Source: Deltaproteobacteria bacterium
Lineage (GTDB): Bacteria; Desulfobacterota; DSM-4660; Desulfatiglandales; Desulfatiglandaceae
Reading direction: 5' to 3'
NCBI GenBank assembly: GCA_003646995.1
Contig: QMLZ01000070.1
Span: 1-12,286 of the forward strand
Length of the DNA: 12,286 nucleotides
Both the position numbers and the translations under genes were made by a program. The first letter of the stretch is position 1. The number at the start of each line of letters is the position of its first letter. The notes beneath the pieces were generated by a model, which saw nothing but the letters and a program-made list of their open reading frames with translations, was not told the DNA's origin and did not search any database. Shown here piece after piece: positions 1 to 8,344 of this stretch.

Positions 1-157
<157 letters not shown>

Positions 158-170
158 GAGTACCCAATCA

Positions 171-284
171 GTCAAAAGGGTGGAATGCTTTAACGGGAGG
201 CCGCACCAAACCTTCGGGGGAAGCACACCGACAGAGGTCTACTGGTGTACGGCCGGATTAGGGAAGGCTGTCTAACCGTGGGAC
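171..284 (+). ncRNA. Candidate folded RNA or remnant with four nested/adjacent stems
   Basis: Directly after the glutamate dehydrogenase gene the sequence can fold compactly. GGCCG (199-203) pairs with CGGCC (250-254), enclosing CUUC-GGGG-GAAG (212-223) and a stepped hairpin ACACC+GAC (225-232) with GUC+GGUGU (237-248). This is followed at once by GG-UUAG (255-261) pairing with CUAACC (272-277). That is a three-way junction plus an adjacent hairpin. I recognise no known riboswitch or structured RNA family, no open reading frame explains it, and the fold works equally well on the other strand. It could be a 3' UTR element, a small RNA or part of a decayed mobile element. Confidence 0.25.
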
Positions 285-480
285 ACAACAATACGATTTT
301 CATACGCACTTGAAGAAGGCTACACCAGATACCTACATTTATGTATTTCAATTACGCATTAACTACAATATCGTCATTTATTTGCATCCGAGCAACACTA
401 TTGAACAATGCGGCGCCTGGCTTATTTACGCGTGGATGATGGATATTGAAAATCCGGTTGGATTGGACCATTTATTAGGC

Positions 481-509
481 TTGTTTTCGGAATCAGTAAA
501 ATATATAAC
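481..509 (+). promoter_or_regulatory. Probable sigma-70 promoter for the DMT transporter
   Basis: TTGTTT (481-486, three of six consensus bases including TTG) is separated by 17 bases from TATAAC (504-509, five of six). Transcription would start near 516, giving a leader of about 60 bases before the preferred GTG start at 579. This is judged by eye only. Confidence 0.45.
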
Positions 510-578
510 AAACGGGATTCGTCCAATCATGCCACCACCGAAAAGTGAGCTGAGGATTTGAAAATCGAGGACAAAAAT

Positions 579-1487
579 GTGAAAAGGCTTGGGGCCGATT
601 TTCTGCTCCTTGTCGCCACCTTTTTCTGGGGAATCACTTTTGTTGTTATAAAAGATGCAATTGACAAAGTCGGCGTATTCTTTTTTCTCACCCAACGATT
701 TGCATTTGCCTTCATGGTTCTCCTGCCCATTTGCCTGGCTATGCGACCCTCACTTACCCTTAAGTGCCTGAAGCACGGTCTTATCCTTGGCACCCTCCTC
801 TTTGGGGCCTACACTTTTCAGACACTGGCCCTGGTTTATACAACGGCATCCAATACCGCATTTCTGACCGGAGTCAATGTCATCATGGTCCCTTTGTTCG
901 GTGCCATCATATTTCAGCATGCAATTTCACGAAACATGTATGCAGGAGTGATCCTTGCAGGTATAGGAATCTATCTTCTTTCCACCAACGGAACCTGTCA
1001 TTTCAATGGGGGGGACCTGCTTGGAATTTTGTGTGCTGTCTGTGTCGCGCTTCATATTATATTGACAGGCAGGTATTCACTCAAAAATGACATATACTGG
1101 CTGACAACCATCCAATTCGCTGTGATCACCGTCGCCAGTGGTGTCATAGCAACATTGGGTGGCGCGAACATCCTTGAATGGCACGAAGAAATCATGTGGC
1201 CACTCATAATTTGTGTTCTGTTTGCCTCGATCTTCGCATTTCTGATTCAGACATCAATGCAGCGCTTTGCAAGCCCTACGCATACGGCATTGATTTTTTG
1301 TATGGAACCGGTATTTGGCGCCCTTTGTGCCTATTGGGTGATAGGTGAAAAATTCGGAAGCATGGGGCTTGTTGGTGCTGGATTTATCCTTTCAGGAATG
1401 ATCTTGTCAGAGATGCCGCCAAATCCACAATTGAAGGCATTTGTAAGACGAAATAAACTGAAAAACCTCATTGGATCAAATAGATAA
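579..1487 (+). CDS. DMT superfamily transporter with two EamA domains
   Basis: This 302-residue integral membrane protein belongs to the drug/metabolite transporter superfamily, usually inner-membrane exporters with ten transmembrane segments built from two EamA repeats. The repeats are visible: residues about 7-135 and 147-280 are strongly hydrophobic. The paired signatures 'ASNTAFLTGVNVIMVPLF' (90-107) and 'ASPTHTALIFCMEPVFGAL' (231-249) sit at equivalent places in each half. The C-terminal tail is basic (RRNKLK), consistent with a cytoplasmic end. I prefer GTG at 579 because GAGG (567-570) lies 8 bases upstream; a TTG at 558 in the same frame would add seven residues but has GAGG only two bases away. 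The substrate is unknown. It may export a metabolite of the neighbouring acyl-CoA pathway, but it is 209 bp from the next gene and could be unrelated. Confidence 0.9.
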   Translation: MKRLGADFLLLVATFFWGITFVVIKDAIDKVGVFFFLTQRFAFAFMVLLPICLAMRPSLTLKCLKHGLILGTLLFGAYTFQTLALVYTTASNTAFLTGVNVIMVPLFGAIIFQHAISRNMYAGVILAGIGIYLLSTNGTCHFNGGDLLGILCAVCVALHIILTGRYSLKNDIYWLTTIQFAVITVASGVIATLGGANILEWHEEIMWPLIICVLFASIFAFLIQTSMQRFASPTHTALIFCMEPVFGALCAYWVIGEKFGSMGLVGAGFILSGMILSEMPPNPQLKAFVRRNKLKNLIGSNR

Positions 1488-1696
1488 GTGTTGTTACCGA
1501 ATAATACGAAGTAAAGACTGAGGTCCAGAAGGTGAGCAACAGGCGAGAACCTTCTTCGGGATTCTTCTCCGCGATAGCACGGCATAGTCTTTGATCTCTA
1601 AGCGCAGAGGAGCACAATCTTCGACGGTCCCAGAGGAACAGGTTTTAAAATGAACAATTAAAGGCACAATTATCTCATGTAATGGAGGGATACATT

Positions 1697-2869
1697 ATGT
1701 TCAATTTCGCATTTTCAGAAAAGAGAAAACTCATCAAAGACATGGCCGCAAAGTTTGCCCAGAAGGAGATCCTCCCGGTCCGGGACCAGTTTGAGGCAGA
1801 CTATGAGAAAGGGAAACTGGTTGACCGAATCCTTTTGGAAGCGGCCAAAATTGGCCTTCTTGGTTTCCCCATCCAGGAAAAATACGGCGGGTCCAACGGG
1901 AACAACATAGATACCATGGTAATCCTGGAGGAGCTGGCCGCGGTTGATGGCGGCATGGCAACCGTTATTGGGGATACCTGGTTTGCAATGACGCCGATCA
2001 TCATTGGGGCCAATTCGGAGCAGCGGGAGCGATTCCTCAGGCCCCTTGCATCGCGCAATGAAGCCAATGTGGGGGGCATATGCATGACAGAACCGCCGTC
2101 TGGTGCGGATATTGAGGACCCCCGCATGGAACTTCGCACCTGCCATACCATCGTCACGGAAGCTGGTGATGATCTGATCATAAACGGCACAAAGATATGG
2201 CCCAGCAATGCAGGAATCGCGTATCTCTATGTGGTTGTCTGTACGATTGATCCCGGCTTGGGCGAAGAGGGCTCCTGCCTTGTCGTGGTGGAAAAGGACC
2301 GGGACGGCCTTTCCTTTGGTAAGCCCGAGCCCAAGATGGGGATGCATGCCGACAGGAATTCCGAGGTGATCTTCGATAATGTCTGCGTGCCGCAGGAGAA
2401 TCTCCTGGGGAAAATCGGGGATGGGGCTAAAATATTGAAAACAACTTTGACATACAACCGGCTTGGCGGGGGAATGATCTCTGTGGGCATTGCCCGGGGA
2501 GCCTTTGAATACGCCCTCGGCTATTGCAAAAAACGCGTCGTGGGAGGGAAACCCTTGATCGAGCATAGCCTGATTTCAGCCATGTTTGCCGATATGGCCA
2601 CCGGCATAGACGCGGCACGCCTCCTAGTCTACCGCTCTGCCTGGTCCAATACCCAGCATCATCCGCAGAGAGAGCGCTTTTCAAATATGGCCAAAGTCTT
2701 TGCCACCAACATGGCCATGGAGGTGACGACCCAATGTGTGCAGGTTATGGGCTCCTATGGCTACTCTAAAGAGTATCCGGTCGAAAAATATATGCGGGAC
2801 GCCAAGATCGTTCAAATCTTTCTTGGTCCCAATGAACTGCTTTCCCAGCTCATTGGCGCCAGTTTGTGA
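1697..2869 (+). CDS. Acyl-CoA dehydrogenase family flavoprotein lacking the usual catalytic Glu
   Basis: 390 residues, full length for the family: FAD enzymes that normally make an alpha,beta double bond in acyl-CoA and pass electrons to ETF. Seen: helical N-terminal domain (1-125); 'MTEPPSGADIED' (130-141), the FAD/substrate loop; 'GTKIWPSNAG' (164-173), flavin contact; beta domain to about 235; and C-terminal helices with 'MGSYGYSKEYPVEKYMRDAK' (351-370). Start: ATG 1697 has GGAGG (1684-1688) 8 bases upstream; the in-frame ATG at 1682 has none and overlaps that site. The oddity is the active site. The catalytic Glu in the 'YEGT' motif (MCAD type) is Leu376 in 'FLGPNE', and the alternative helix position used by isovaleryl-CoA dehydrogenase reads 'TYNR' (Asn254). 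It may therefore use another base or do other chemistry, as 3-sulfinopropionyl-CoA desulfinase does. It converges on the ligase gene 91 bp away. Confidence 0.9.
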   Translation: MFNFAFSEKRKLIKDMAAKFAQKEILPVRDQFEADYEKGKLVDRILLEAAKIGLLGFPIQEKYGGSNGNNIDTMVILEELAAVDGGMATVIGDTWFAMTPIIIGANSEQRERFLRPLASRNEANVGGICMTEPPSGADIEDPRMELRTCHTIVTEAGDDLIINGTKIWPSNAGIAYLYVVVCTIDPGLGEEGSCLVVVEKDRDGLSFGKPEPKMGMHADRNSEVIFDNVCVPQENLLGKIGDGAKILKTTLTYNRLGGGMISVGIARGAFEYALGYCKKRVVGGKPLIEHSLISAMFADMATGIDAARLLVYRSAWSNTQHHPQRERFSNMAKVFATNMAMEVTTQCVQVMGSYGYSKEYPVEKYMRDAKIVQIFLGPNELLSQLIGASL

Positions 2870-2960
2870 CATGAGGCTCTCTCATTTGAATTTGCCGCAG
2901 AGATAGGGCAAGAATCAGCGATATGTAACTGGCTCGAAGGAGTGACATGCGTTTGCGAAA

Positions 2961-4541
2961 TCAAGTGAGACTTGCAAAGGCCTCTTTTCTCCCTGTGTAT
3001 TTCTTCCGCATCTCGGGTTTCATAAGCTTCCCCGTAGGGTTCCGCATCACCTTGTCGAAAATCACCTTTCTCGGGACTTTGTAAAGTGGAAGTTTTGACC
3101 TGGCGAACGTCATGAACTCTTCTTCTGTCATGGGTTCACCTTCCTTGAGCTGGATAATAGCAAGCACTATCTCCACCAGCCTGTCGTCAGGATAGCCTAT
3201 GCAGGCCACATCATCAATCTTGGGGTGGTCCATGATGGCATCTTCAATTTCCACGGGGAAAATATTCTCGCCACCGCAGGTGATCATGTCCTTTTTGCGG
3301 TCTACAACGTAAAAAAATCCTTCTTCGTCGGTTCTTGCCAGATCACCGGTGTAAAGCCATCCATCCTTCAGCACATCAGAGGTCAGCTCCTGGTTATTGA
3401 AATATCCCTTCATCATACGGTTAGTGTTGATAATCAGTTCGCCCACCCCTCCTGGGCCTACCTCTTTACCCTCGATGTCAACCACCTTTGCATCAACGCC
3501 AAAATTGGGTTTGCCTATGGAACCCGGTTTTCTGAGTATGTCTTCAGGAAGGAGATCGATGGTTGCACCTCCACCTCCCTCCGTAATCCCGTAGGTGTTG
3601 GAAACACCACACGGAAGGGTTTGCACAAGTTGTTTGATCACATCAAAAGGCACGGGCTGCGCACCTATCTCAAAGTACCGCCAACTGCTGAGGTCATAAT
3701 CAGCCAGATCGATCTTGCCGCTTTTTATGTCATTCAGCAGAGCGACAGCATTGGGCACCACAAGAAATACGTCCGTACCTTTCTCTTCCGCCATAGTCTC
3801 AATGATCCACCGGGGTTCTTTGAATTCCTTGAGGATTGTTCCTGTAGCGCCCGTGGCATAAAAGGATGCCCAATAAAACATTGCCCCGCTGTGGTACAAC
3901 GGGAGGAAGAAAACGTAATTGTCGTTCCTGTGAACATGTCGGCTCATGCCATTGGCTATGGCCGTATTGTTCAGAGAATAATGGGTGTGAATTACCGGTT
4001 TTGGCTTTCCAGTGGTGCCGGAGGTGAACATCATTGCCAGGTCATGCAGGTCATCCAGGTCTACAAGCGCTTCAGAGGTGTCGCCGTACGCGGCAAGCTT
4101 CTCATAACTGATCATATCTCCCGGCACATCCTGCCCCACACAGATGTAATGTTCGATACTTAAGAATTCCTTTTGAACAGGCTGGACAACGGGCAAGAAC
4201 TCAGCACCCAGGATAAAGGCCTTTGGATCACATACCCCGGCAACATGGCGGAGATCGCTTTCAACAAACCTGAAATTGAGTGGCACTACTACGGCGCCAA
4301 TCTTTATGATTGCGAAATAAGTGACAAGCCACTCAATGGAATTGAGCTGGAGATGCAAAACAAAATCCCCCTCCTTGATCCCGAGCTCCTTTGATAGATA
4401 ATTGGCGGTCTTGTTTATTCGGTCATTGAACTGTTTCCAGGTGAGTGTTTTCCTCTTGTTTACGGAAGGGGTTCTCTCAATCAGGCATGTCTTGTCAGGC
4501 AAATGGCGGGCGTGAATCGTTGCGTACCGGGCAAAATTCAT
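2961..4541 (-). CDS. AMP-forming acyl-CoA ligase (FadD/aryl-CoA ligase superfamily)
   Basis: 526 residues, normal length for a class I adenylate-forming ligase that activates a carboxylic acid with ATP and CoA via an acyl-adenylate. Motifs in order: P-loop 'TSGTTGKPK' (173-181), 'YGITEGGG' (317-324), 'YTGDLA' (397-402) with the ATP-ribose Asp, hinge 'DRKKDMITCGGENI' (414-427), and 'NPTGKLMK' (501-508) with the catalytic Lys505. There is no signal peptide; it is a cytoplasmic enzyme. It is the last gene of the five-gene operon. Its ATG overlaps the FAD-subunit stop by four bases, and a strong AAGGAGGG Shine-Dalgarno lies just upstream. The context implies it makes the CoA thioester used by the co-encoded molybdenum enzyme. 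Substrate specificity (aromatic, phenylalkanoic or aliphatic acid) cannot be told from the motifs. No convincing terminator was seen after the stop. Confidence 0.92.
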   Translation of the reverse strand: MNFARYATIHARHLPDKTCLIERTPSVNKRKTLTWKQFNDRINKTANYLSKELGIKEGDFVLHLQLNSIEWLVTYFAIIKIGAVVVPLNFRFVESDLRHVAGVCDPKAFILGAEFLPVVQPVQKEFLSIEHYICVGQDVPGDMISYEKLAAYGDTSEALVDLDDLHDLAMMFTSGTTGKPKPVIHTHYSLNNTAIANGMSRHVHRNDNYVFFLPLYHSGAMFYWASFYATGATGTILKEFKEPRWIIETMAEEKGTDVFLVVPNAVALLNDIKSGKIDLADYDLSSWRYFEIGAQPVPFDVIKQLVQTLPCGVSNTYGITEGGGGATIDLLPEDILRKPGSIGKPNFGVDAKVVDIEGKEVGPGGVGELIINTNRMMKGYFNNQELTSDVLKDGWLYTGDLARTDEEGFFYVVDRKKDMITCGGENIFPVEIEDAIMDHPKIDDVACIGYPDDRLVEIVLAIIQLKEGEPMTEEEFMTFARSKLPLYKVPRKVIFDKVMRNPTGKLMKPEMRKKYTGRKEAFASLT

Positions 4542-5476
4542 TTGATATCCCTCCTTATCAGCCTTTCCACAAGGACCTTGGCCAGATGCTTTCTGTAAAG
4601 GGGTGGGAATGACATGTTGTTTATGAGACGCATGTCATCATAGGCCCTTCCAGGTATTTTGTTCAATTCCTCAGGAGACGAGAAATCATATATAAAAGGC
4701 TTTGGCCCGGAAGAACCGACAACGACTCTTCCGTGGTGCTCATCATCAATGGAAAAGGCTGCGTTAGCGATAGGATAGTCTATGGACTTCCTCAGCCTGA
4801 ATTTATCGTACCCACCTTTCTTTCTGGCAATGGGCAAGATAATTTCCTTCAAGAAGTCTGTGCCGGTCAATGAAAAAGGGGCGCTTCCATCACCCGAAAA
4901 GATGTCTTCCAGCGGCAATTCTCTTTCACCATCGCTGCTCATAATGCAAACAGATGCCCCAAGGGATATGAGAGCAGGAGCGAGGTCTCCGGAATAGACA
5001 GAGAGACATTTTTTTCCTCCCTTCGCAGCGTTACAGATTGCACCTCCTATTTTGAAACAGGATTGGAAGCCCTTTCTCCATCTTTCAGATTTGTTGTAAT
5101 AGGTGCACCTTGTATCCTGAAGGATATTTCCCCCCACGGTGCCCCTCTGCTGGATATCTTCACTTGCCATTAAGGTTGCGGCTTCGTGCAGACTCGGATA
5201 GTTGTCTCTTATCAGTGCATTCTTCTTTATTTCATAAATAGTTGACAGGCAACCGACTCTCAGCACTCCGGCCTCATTTTTCACATAGCGCAAGTCCTCA
5301 GCCATTTCCTTGATATCTATGACAAGGTTCGGTCTCTTCAATCCCAATCTTAGCCTGGGTACCAGGGCAGTACCGCCTGCAAGCAACACTGCTTCTTCAC
5401 CATAATCAGAAAGAAGGGAAATGGCATCCTTCAAGGTCCCAGGCCTTCTATATTCAAAATCCGGCAGCAAGCTCAT
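4538..5476 (-). CDS. FAD/[4Fe-4S] subunit of a 4-hydroxybenzoyl-CoA reductase-like enzyme
   Basis: 312 residues of the CoxM/FAD_binding_5 family, the flavin subunit of xanthine-oxidase-family enzymes. FAD-contact motifs are 'LLAGGTALVP' (31-40) and 'RGTVGGNILQDTRC' (111-124). Unlike ordinary xanthine dehydrogenase flavin subunits it carries an insertion with Cys124, Cys140, Cys148 and Cys157. The 15/7/8-residue spacing equals, from memory, that of the four cysteines binding the extra [4Fe-4S] cluster in Thauera HcrB (122, 138, 146, 155). Surrounding residues ('YNKSERWR', 'YSGDLAPAL') also fit that subfamily. In the known enzyme this cluster receives electrons from low-potential ferredoxin, so the complex works reductively. 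The C-terminal part after about 190 is the CO_deh_flav_C-like domain. The start ATG overlaps the upstream stop (ATGA), with AGGGGA upstream. The subfamily is well supported; the exact substrate is inferred. Confidence 0.9.
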   Translation of the reverse strand: MSLLPDFEYRRPGTLKDAISLLSDYGEEAVLLAGGTALVPRLRLGLKRPNLVIDIKEMAEDLRYVKNEAGVLRVGCLSTIYEIKKNALIRDNYPSLHEAATLMASEDIQQRGTVGGNILQDTRCTYYNKSERWRKGFQSCFKIGGAICNAAKGGKKCLSVYSGDLAPALISLGASVCIMSSDGERELPLEDIFSGDGSAPFSLTGTDFLKEIILPIARKKGGYDKFRLRKSIDYPIANAAFSIDDEHHGRVVVGSSGPKPFIYDFSSPEELNKIPGRAYDDMRLINNMSFPPLYRKHLAKVLVERLIRRDIK

Positions 5477-7857
5477 AATCTGTCCCCTTTTTTCTTGGCT
5501 ATGGCATTCCTTATTTTGTCACTTGTCATGGGCAGGGAAAATATCCTTTCCCCTACAGCGTTGCATATGGCATTCGCAATGGCCGAAATAGCCGCTGCCC
5601 TTGATGTCTCACCCACTTCCTTTGCGCCAAAAGGCCCATTTGGTTCATAACTGTCTGCGATAATGGAATCTATCTTTGGAATATCCTCCGCGGTTGGAAC
5701 CAGGTAATCGAGGAGGTTGGAATTCATTACAACACCGTTATTGAATTCTATCCCCTCAAACAATACGTCCCCAAGGCCCATTACAGCCTGGCTCATGACC
5801 TGGCCCTCAACGGATTTGATATTAATGGGCGTGCCGCAATCATCAGCCACAACAAGTTGCAGGACCTCCACTTTGCCGGTCTCGGGGTCCACTTCCACTT
5901 CAGCCGTGGCTGCAGCAAGGCCGTACGCCTCCGTAAACCTGCCTCTCCCTGAAGAAAGTGATGCCGTCTTGTTATATTTCCCCTTCCAGAAGTAGACCTC
6001 AGGGACGCACTTGACAAATCCTCTTCCAATAATGGGATCTCCATCTGCCATCTGAATCCCGTATCTTGATATATCCGAAAAAGAGAGCCTTTTTGATCTG
6101 TCTGATCGAGAAAGTATCCATCCTTTCTCTAATTCGAGGTCTTTTTCAGGGACTTCCAGACCCAAAGTGGCGTACTTCACCATCCGGTTCTTCAGATCTG
6201 AGGCTGCCCGCCTTACAGCTTCGCCCGACACAAACATCCCGGCACTCAGCCAGTTACCGATATCATGGGGACTCACTTCTGAATCACCGGAGTTAACGAT
6301 GACATAATCAATGGGACAATTGAGCACCTCTGCAACAATCTGGGCCATAACGGTATCGACACCTATTCCAAACTCTGTCTGTCCTGTATAGAGGATTACC
6401 CTTCCATCGTGGTTCAGCCTAATCATGGCACCGCTTGCAAAAGGAAAATTGTGTGCCCCTGAAAACATGGAAGCGGTCCCTATTCCCAGTCCCTTAAATG
6501 GTTTGCTTCCATATTTTTCTTTCCACCCGATCTTCTCAACAGCTGCCTCCAAGCATTGTGGGAGTGCGTAGCTCCTCAGCTTATCCCCATTTGGAAGGGA
6601 ATCGCCTTTCCTCCTGAAGTTCTTCAGCCTCATCTCGCACTTGTCAATTCCCAGTTCATCGCAAATGATATCTAATTGGGATTCCACGGCAAACATCATC
6701 TGCTGAAGCCCATGGCCCCTCTTTGCGGTAGTAAAAAGTTTGTTGGTATATACGCCACAGCCTTCATGCTTGAGATTTGAGATATCATAGATCGGATTTC
6801 TGAAGACATGGGCCAGGTACAAAGCAGTCGGAGAGCTACGCCTGTACGCCCCCACATCATCAATTATTTTCACATGCTGGGCTGTGATCTTTCCATTTTT
6901 TTTCACCCCTGTCCTTAGATCAATAATCATCCTCCTTGCGGGAGGACACACCGAAAAAACTTCTTCCCTTGTAAGGGTCAGTTTGACAGGTCGCGATGTA
7001 ATGCTCGAAAGAAACGCAGCGATAAACTCGTAGGCGAATAGACTTATCTTTCCCCCAAAGGCACCACCCACGTATGCCTTATGCACCCGAACCTTGCTCA
7101 TGGGAATGTCAAGGAGTTTTGCCAGCCAAAATCTCTTGTGCTCATAGCCCATATGACTCAACCACACCTCGAGTTTTCCGGTGGGCTGGTAGTCCGCGAC
7201 CGCTACATGAGGCTCCAAGGCCATATGCGCCGTGGAAGGTATCACAAATCTGTCTTCCCTTATGTAATCTGCCTCCTCAAATCCTTTCTGGATATCGCCA
7301 TTCTCTATGTTCACCTTGTTTGAGATGTTATTGATAGTCTTATAGGGCCGCGATTTCGTGGAAGGAATTCCAAAATCCTCCCATGCTGTTGTTGTATTGG
7401 GCTCCATTATGTCATGCACAGCAGGAGCACCCTCCTTCATGGCCTCCTCAGGATCAAACACGGCAGGAAGCTCTTCATATTCTACTTTTATGAGATCCAA
7501 GGCCTTTGAAGCAATCTCCTCACTTGTTGCTGCAACAGCAGCAACCCCTTCTCCCACGAACCTTACCTTATCAATCGCAAGCGGAGTTTGATCAGCTGGA
7601 TAAGCAGGTGTATCTATAAATGAAAATCTCCGGAAACCGATATCATCCCCGGTCACTACCGCCTTTACCCCCTCGAGTCTTCTCGCGTCTTGAACGTCTA
7701 TATTCTTGACCTTGGCATGGGCGTATGGGCTTCCAAGTATTTTCGCGAAGAGCATGCCCGGGAGATGGAGATCAAAGGTATATCCGGCCTTCCCGGTTAC
7801 AATCAATTCTCCGTCTGTCCTCTTGATGTCCTTCTTTATGTAGGCGAAATTATCCAT
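5473..7857 (-). CDS. Molybdopterin-binding catalytic subunit, xanthine oxidase / 4-hydroxybenzoyl-CoA reductase type
   Basis: 794 residues from the preferred start, close to the HcrA class. It is the large subunit that holds the molybdopterin cytosine dinucleotide and the active site. Domains: N-terminal Ald_Xan_dh_C (about 14-135) with 'SPYAHA' and 'VRFVGEGVAAVAA', then the Mo-binding region. Cofactor motifs are 'GGAFGGK' (264-270), 'TGQTEFGIG' (491-499) and near the C-terminus 'GAKEVGE' (744-750), whose last Glu is the conserved active-site glutamate of the family. The CO dehydrogenase signature AYRCSFR is absent. Start: ATG 7857 overlaps the [2Fe-2S]-subunit stop and has AAGGATG 9 bases upstream; ATG 7869 in the same frame would add four residues. 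With its two partner subunits it should form an (alpha-beta-gamma)2 complex. By the flavin-subunit cysteines I infer reductive dehydroxylation of a hydroxyaryl-CoA or similar. Confidence 0.92.
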   Translation of the reverse strand: MDNFAYIKKDIKRTDGELIVTGKAGYTFDLHLPGMLFAKILGSPYAHAKVKNIDVQDARRLEGVKAVVTGDDIGFRRFSFIDTPAYPADQTPLAIDKVRFVGEGVAAVAATSEEIASKALDLIKVEYEELPAVFDPEEAMKEGAPAVHDIMEPNTTTAWEDFGIPSTKSRPYKTINNISNKVNIENGDIQKGFEEADYIREDRFVIPSTAHMALEPHVAVADYQPTGKLEVWLSHMGYEHKRFWLAKLLDIPMSKVRVHKAYVGGAFGGKISLFAYEFIAAFLSSITSRPVKLTLTREEVFSVCPPARRMIIDLRTGVKKNGKITAQHVKIIDDVGAYRRSSPTALYLAHVFRNPIYDISNLKHEGCGVYTNKLFTTAKRGHGLQQMMFAVESQLDIICDELGIDKCEMRLKNFRRKGDSLPNGDKLRSYALPQCLEAAVEKIGWKEKYGSKPFKGLGIGTASMFSGAHNFPFASGAMIRLNHDGRVILYTGQTEFGIGVDTVMAQIVAEVLNCPIDYVIVNSGDSEVSPHDIGNWLSAGMFVSGEAVRRAASDLKNRMVKYATLGLEVPEKDLELEKGWILSRSDRSKRLSFSDISRYGIQMADGDPIIGRGFVKCVPEVYFWKGKYNKTASLSSGRGRFTEAYGLAAATAEVEVDPETGKVEVLQLVVADDCGTPINIKSVEGQVMSQAVMGLGDVLFEGIEFNNGVVMNSNLLDYLVPTAEDIPKIDSIIADSYEPNGPFGAKEVGETSRAAAISAIANAICNAVGERIFSLPMTSDKIRNAIAKKKGDRL

Positions 7858-8344
7858 TTTTGTTACCATCCTTCGCTCTTTTCAGATCCCTGCCTGCCGT
7901 CATGATTGCATCAACGACATTGTCATAACCCGTACATCTGCAGATATTCCCGGCAATAGCCCTTCTCGCATCTTCTTCTGTCGGCTCAGGGTTGTTATCG
8001 AGAAATGCCTTGGCAATCATAATCATGGCAGGTGTACAAAAGCCACACTGGAAGGCATGATGATCAATAAAGGCACGCTGAATAGGATGGAGCTTGCTCC
8101 CCTTTGCCAATCCCTCTATTGTCATGATTTCTTTTCCTTCTGCCTCAAAAGCCAGGACGATACACGACCTAACCGGTTTTCCATCCATCAATACGGTACA
8201 GGCACCGCACTCCCCTGAGTCGCATCCACCCTTAACGCCCGTCAAACCCAGATCTTCCCTCAGGACATCCAGGAGTATCCGATTGGGGCTCACAAAGAGT
8301 TCACGGTTTTCCCCGTTTACATTCAGCAAAAGCCTTTGTTTCAT
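7850..8344 (-). CDS. [2Fe-2S] electron-transfer subunit of the molybdenum hydroxylase
   Basis: 164 residues, the normal size of the small subunit of xanthine-oxidase-family enzymes (HcrC, CoxS, NdhS types). The N-terminal plant-ferredoxin domain binds one [2Fe-2S] cluster through Cys41, Cys46, Cys49 ('CDSGECGAC') and Cys61. The C-terminal helical domain binds the second, proximal cluster through Cys100, Cys103 ('QCGFC'), Cys135 and Cys137 ('CRCTGY'). All eight ligands are intact. It relays electrons between the FAD/[4Fe-4S] subunit and the molybdenum centre. The gene follows the regulator directly: its ATG shares ATGA with the regulator stop and has GGAAGGGGAAG upstream. It overlaps the catalytic-subunit gene at its 3' end. 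Order small-large-medium on one strand differs from the A-B-C order I recall for hcrABC of Thauera. Confidence 0.94.
   Translation of the reverse strand: MKQRLLLNVNGENRELFVSPNRILLDVLREDLGLTGVKGGCDSGECGACTVLMDGKPVRSCIVLAFEAEGKEIMTIEGLAKGSKLHPIQRAFIDHHAFQCGFCTPAMIMIAKAFLDNNPEPTEEDARRAIAGNICRCTGYDNVVDAIMTAGRDLKRAKDGNKNG

Larger units (their letters stand above)
158..578. other. Gene-poor stretch between gdhA and the DMT transporter
   Basis: This 421-bp interval holds the candidate folded RNA (171-284) and a promoter (481-509). An 83-codon TTG-started reading frame (310-561) runs through it, but has no Shine-Dalgarno sequence, no recognisable motif and contains the promoter. I do not call it a gene. 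The composition turns A+T-rich after about 285. Nothing else could be identified. Confidence 0.5.

Noticed and set aside
310..561. 83-codon TTG-started frame before the transporter
   Set aside because: No Shine-Dalgarno, no recognised motif, and the transporter's probable promoter lies inside it. It could be a remnant, but there is too little support to call it a gene.
1527..1555. Inverted repeat AGAAGGT/ACCTTCT after the transporter, considered as a terminator
   Set aside because: The 7-bp stem has a 15-base loop and no following T-tract, so it does not look like an intrinsic terminator.
1715..2566. 283-codon open frame on the minus strand inside the acyl-CoA dehydrogenase gene
   Set aside because: It is antisense to a clearly conserved flavoprotein, has no recognisable motif, and is a by-product of that gene's codon usage.
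2870..2960. Possible bidirectional terminator between the convergent dehydrogenase and ligase genes
   Set aside because: Only ATGAG/CTCAT (five pairs) just after the dehydrogenase stop was found, with a broken T-rich tail; too weak.
3225..4163. 312-codon open frame on the plus strand across the ligase gene
   Set aside because: The minus-strand frame has all adenylate-forming ligase motifs in order; the plus-strand translation shows no family features.
5473..8344. Annotation of the three subunits as xanthine dehydrogenase or aerobic CO dehydrogenase
   Set aside because: The flavin subunit has the [4Fe-4S] cysteine insertion, the large subunit lacks the CO dehydrogenase AYRCSFR loop, and the partner genes are a CoA ligase and FCD regulator rather than purine genes.
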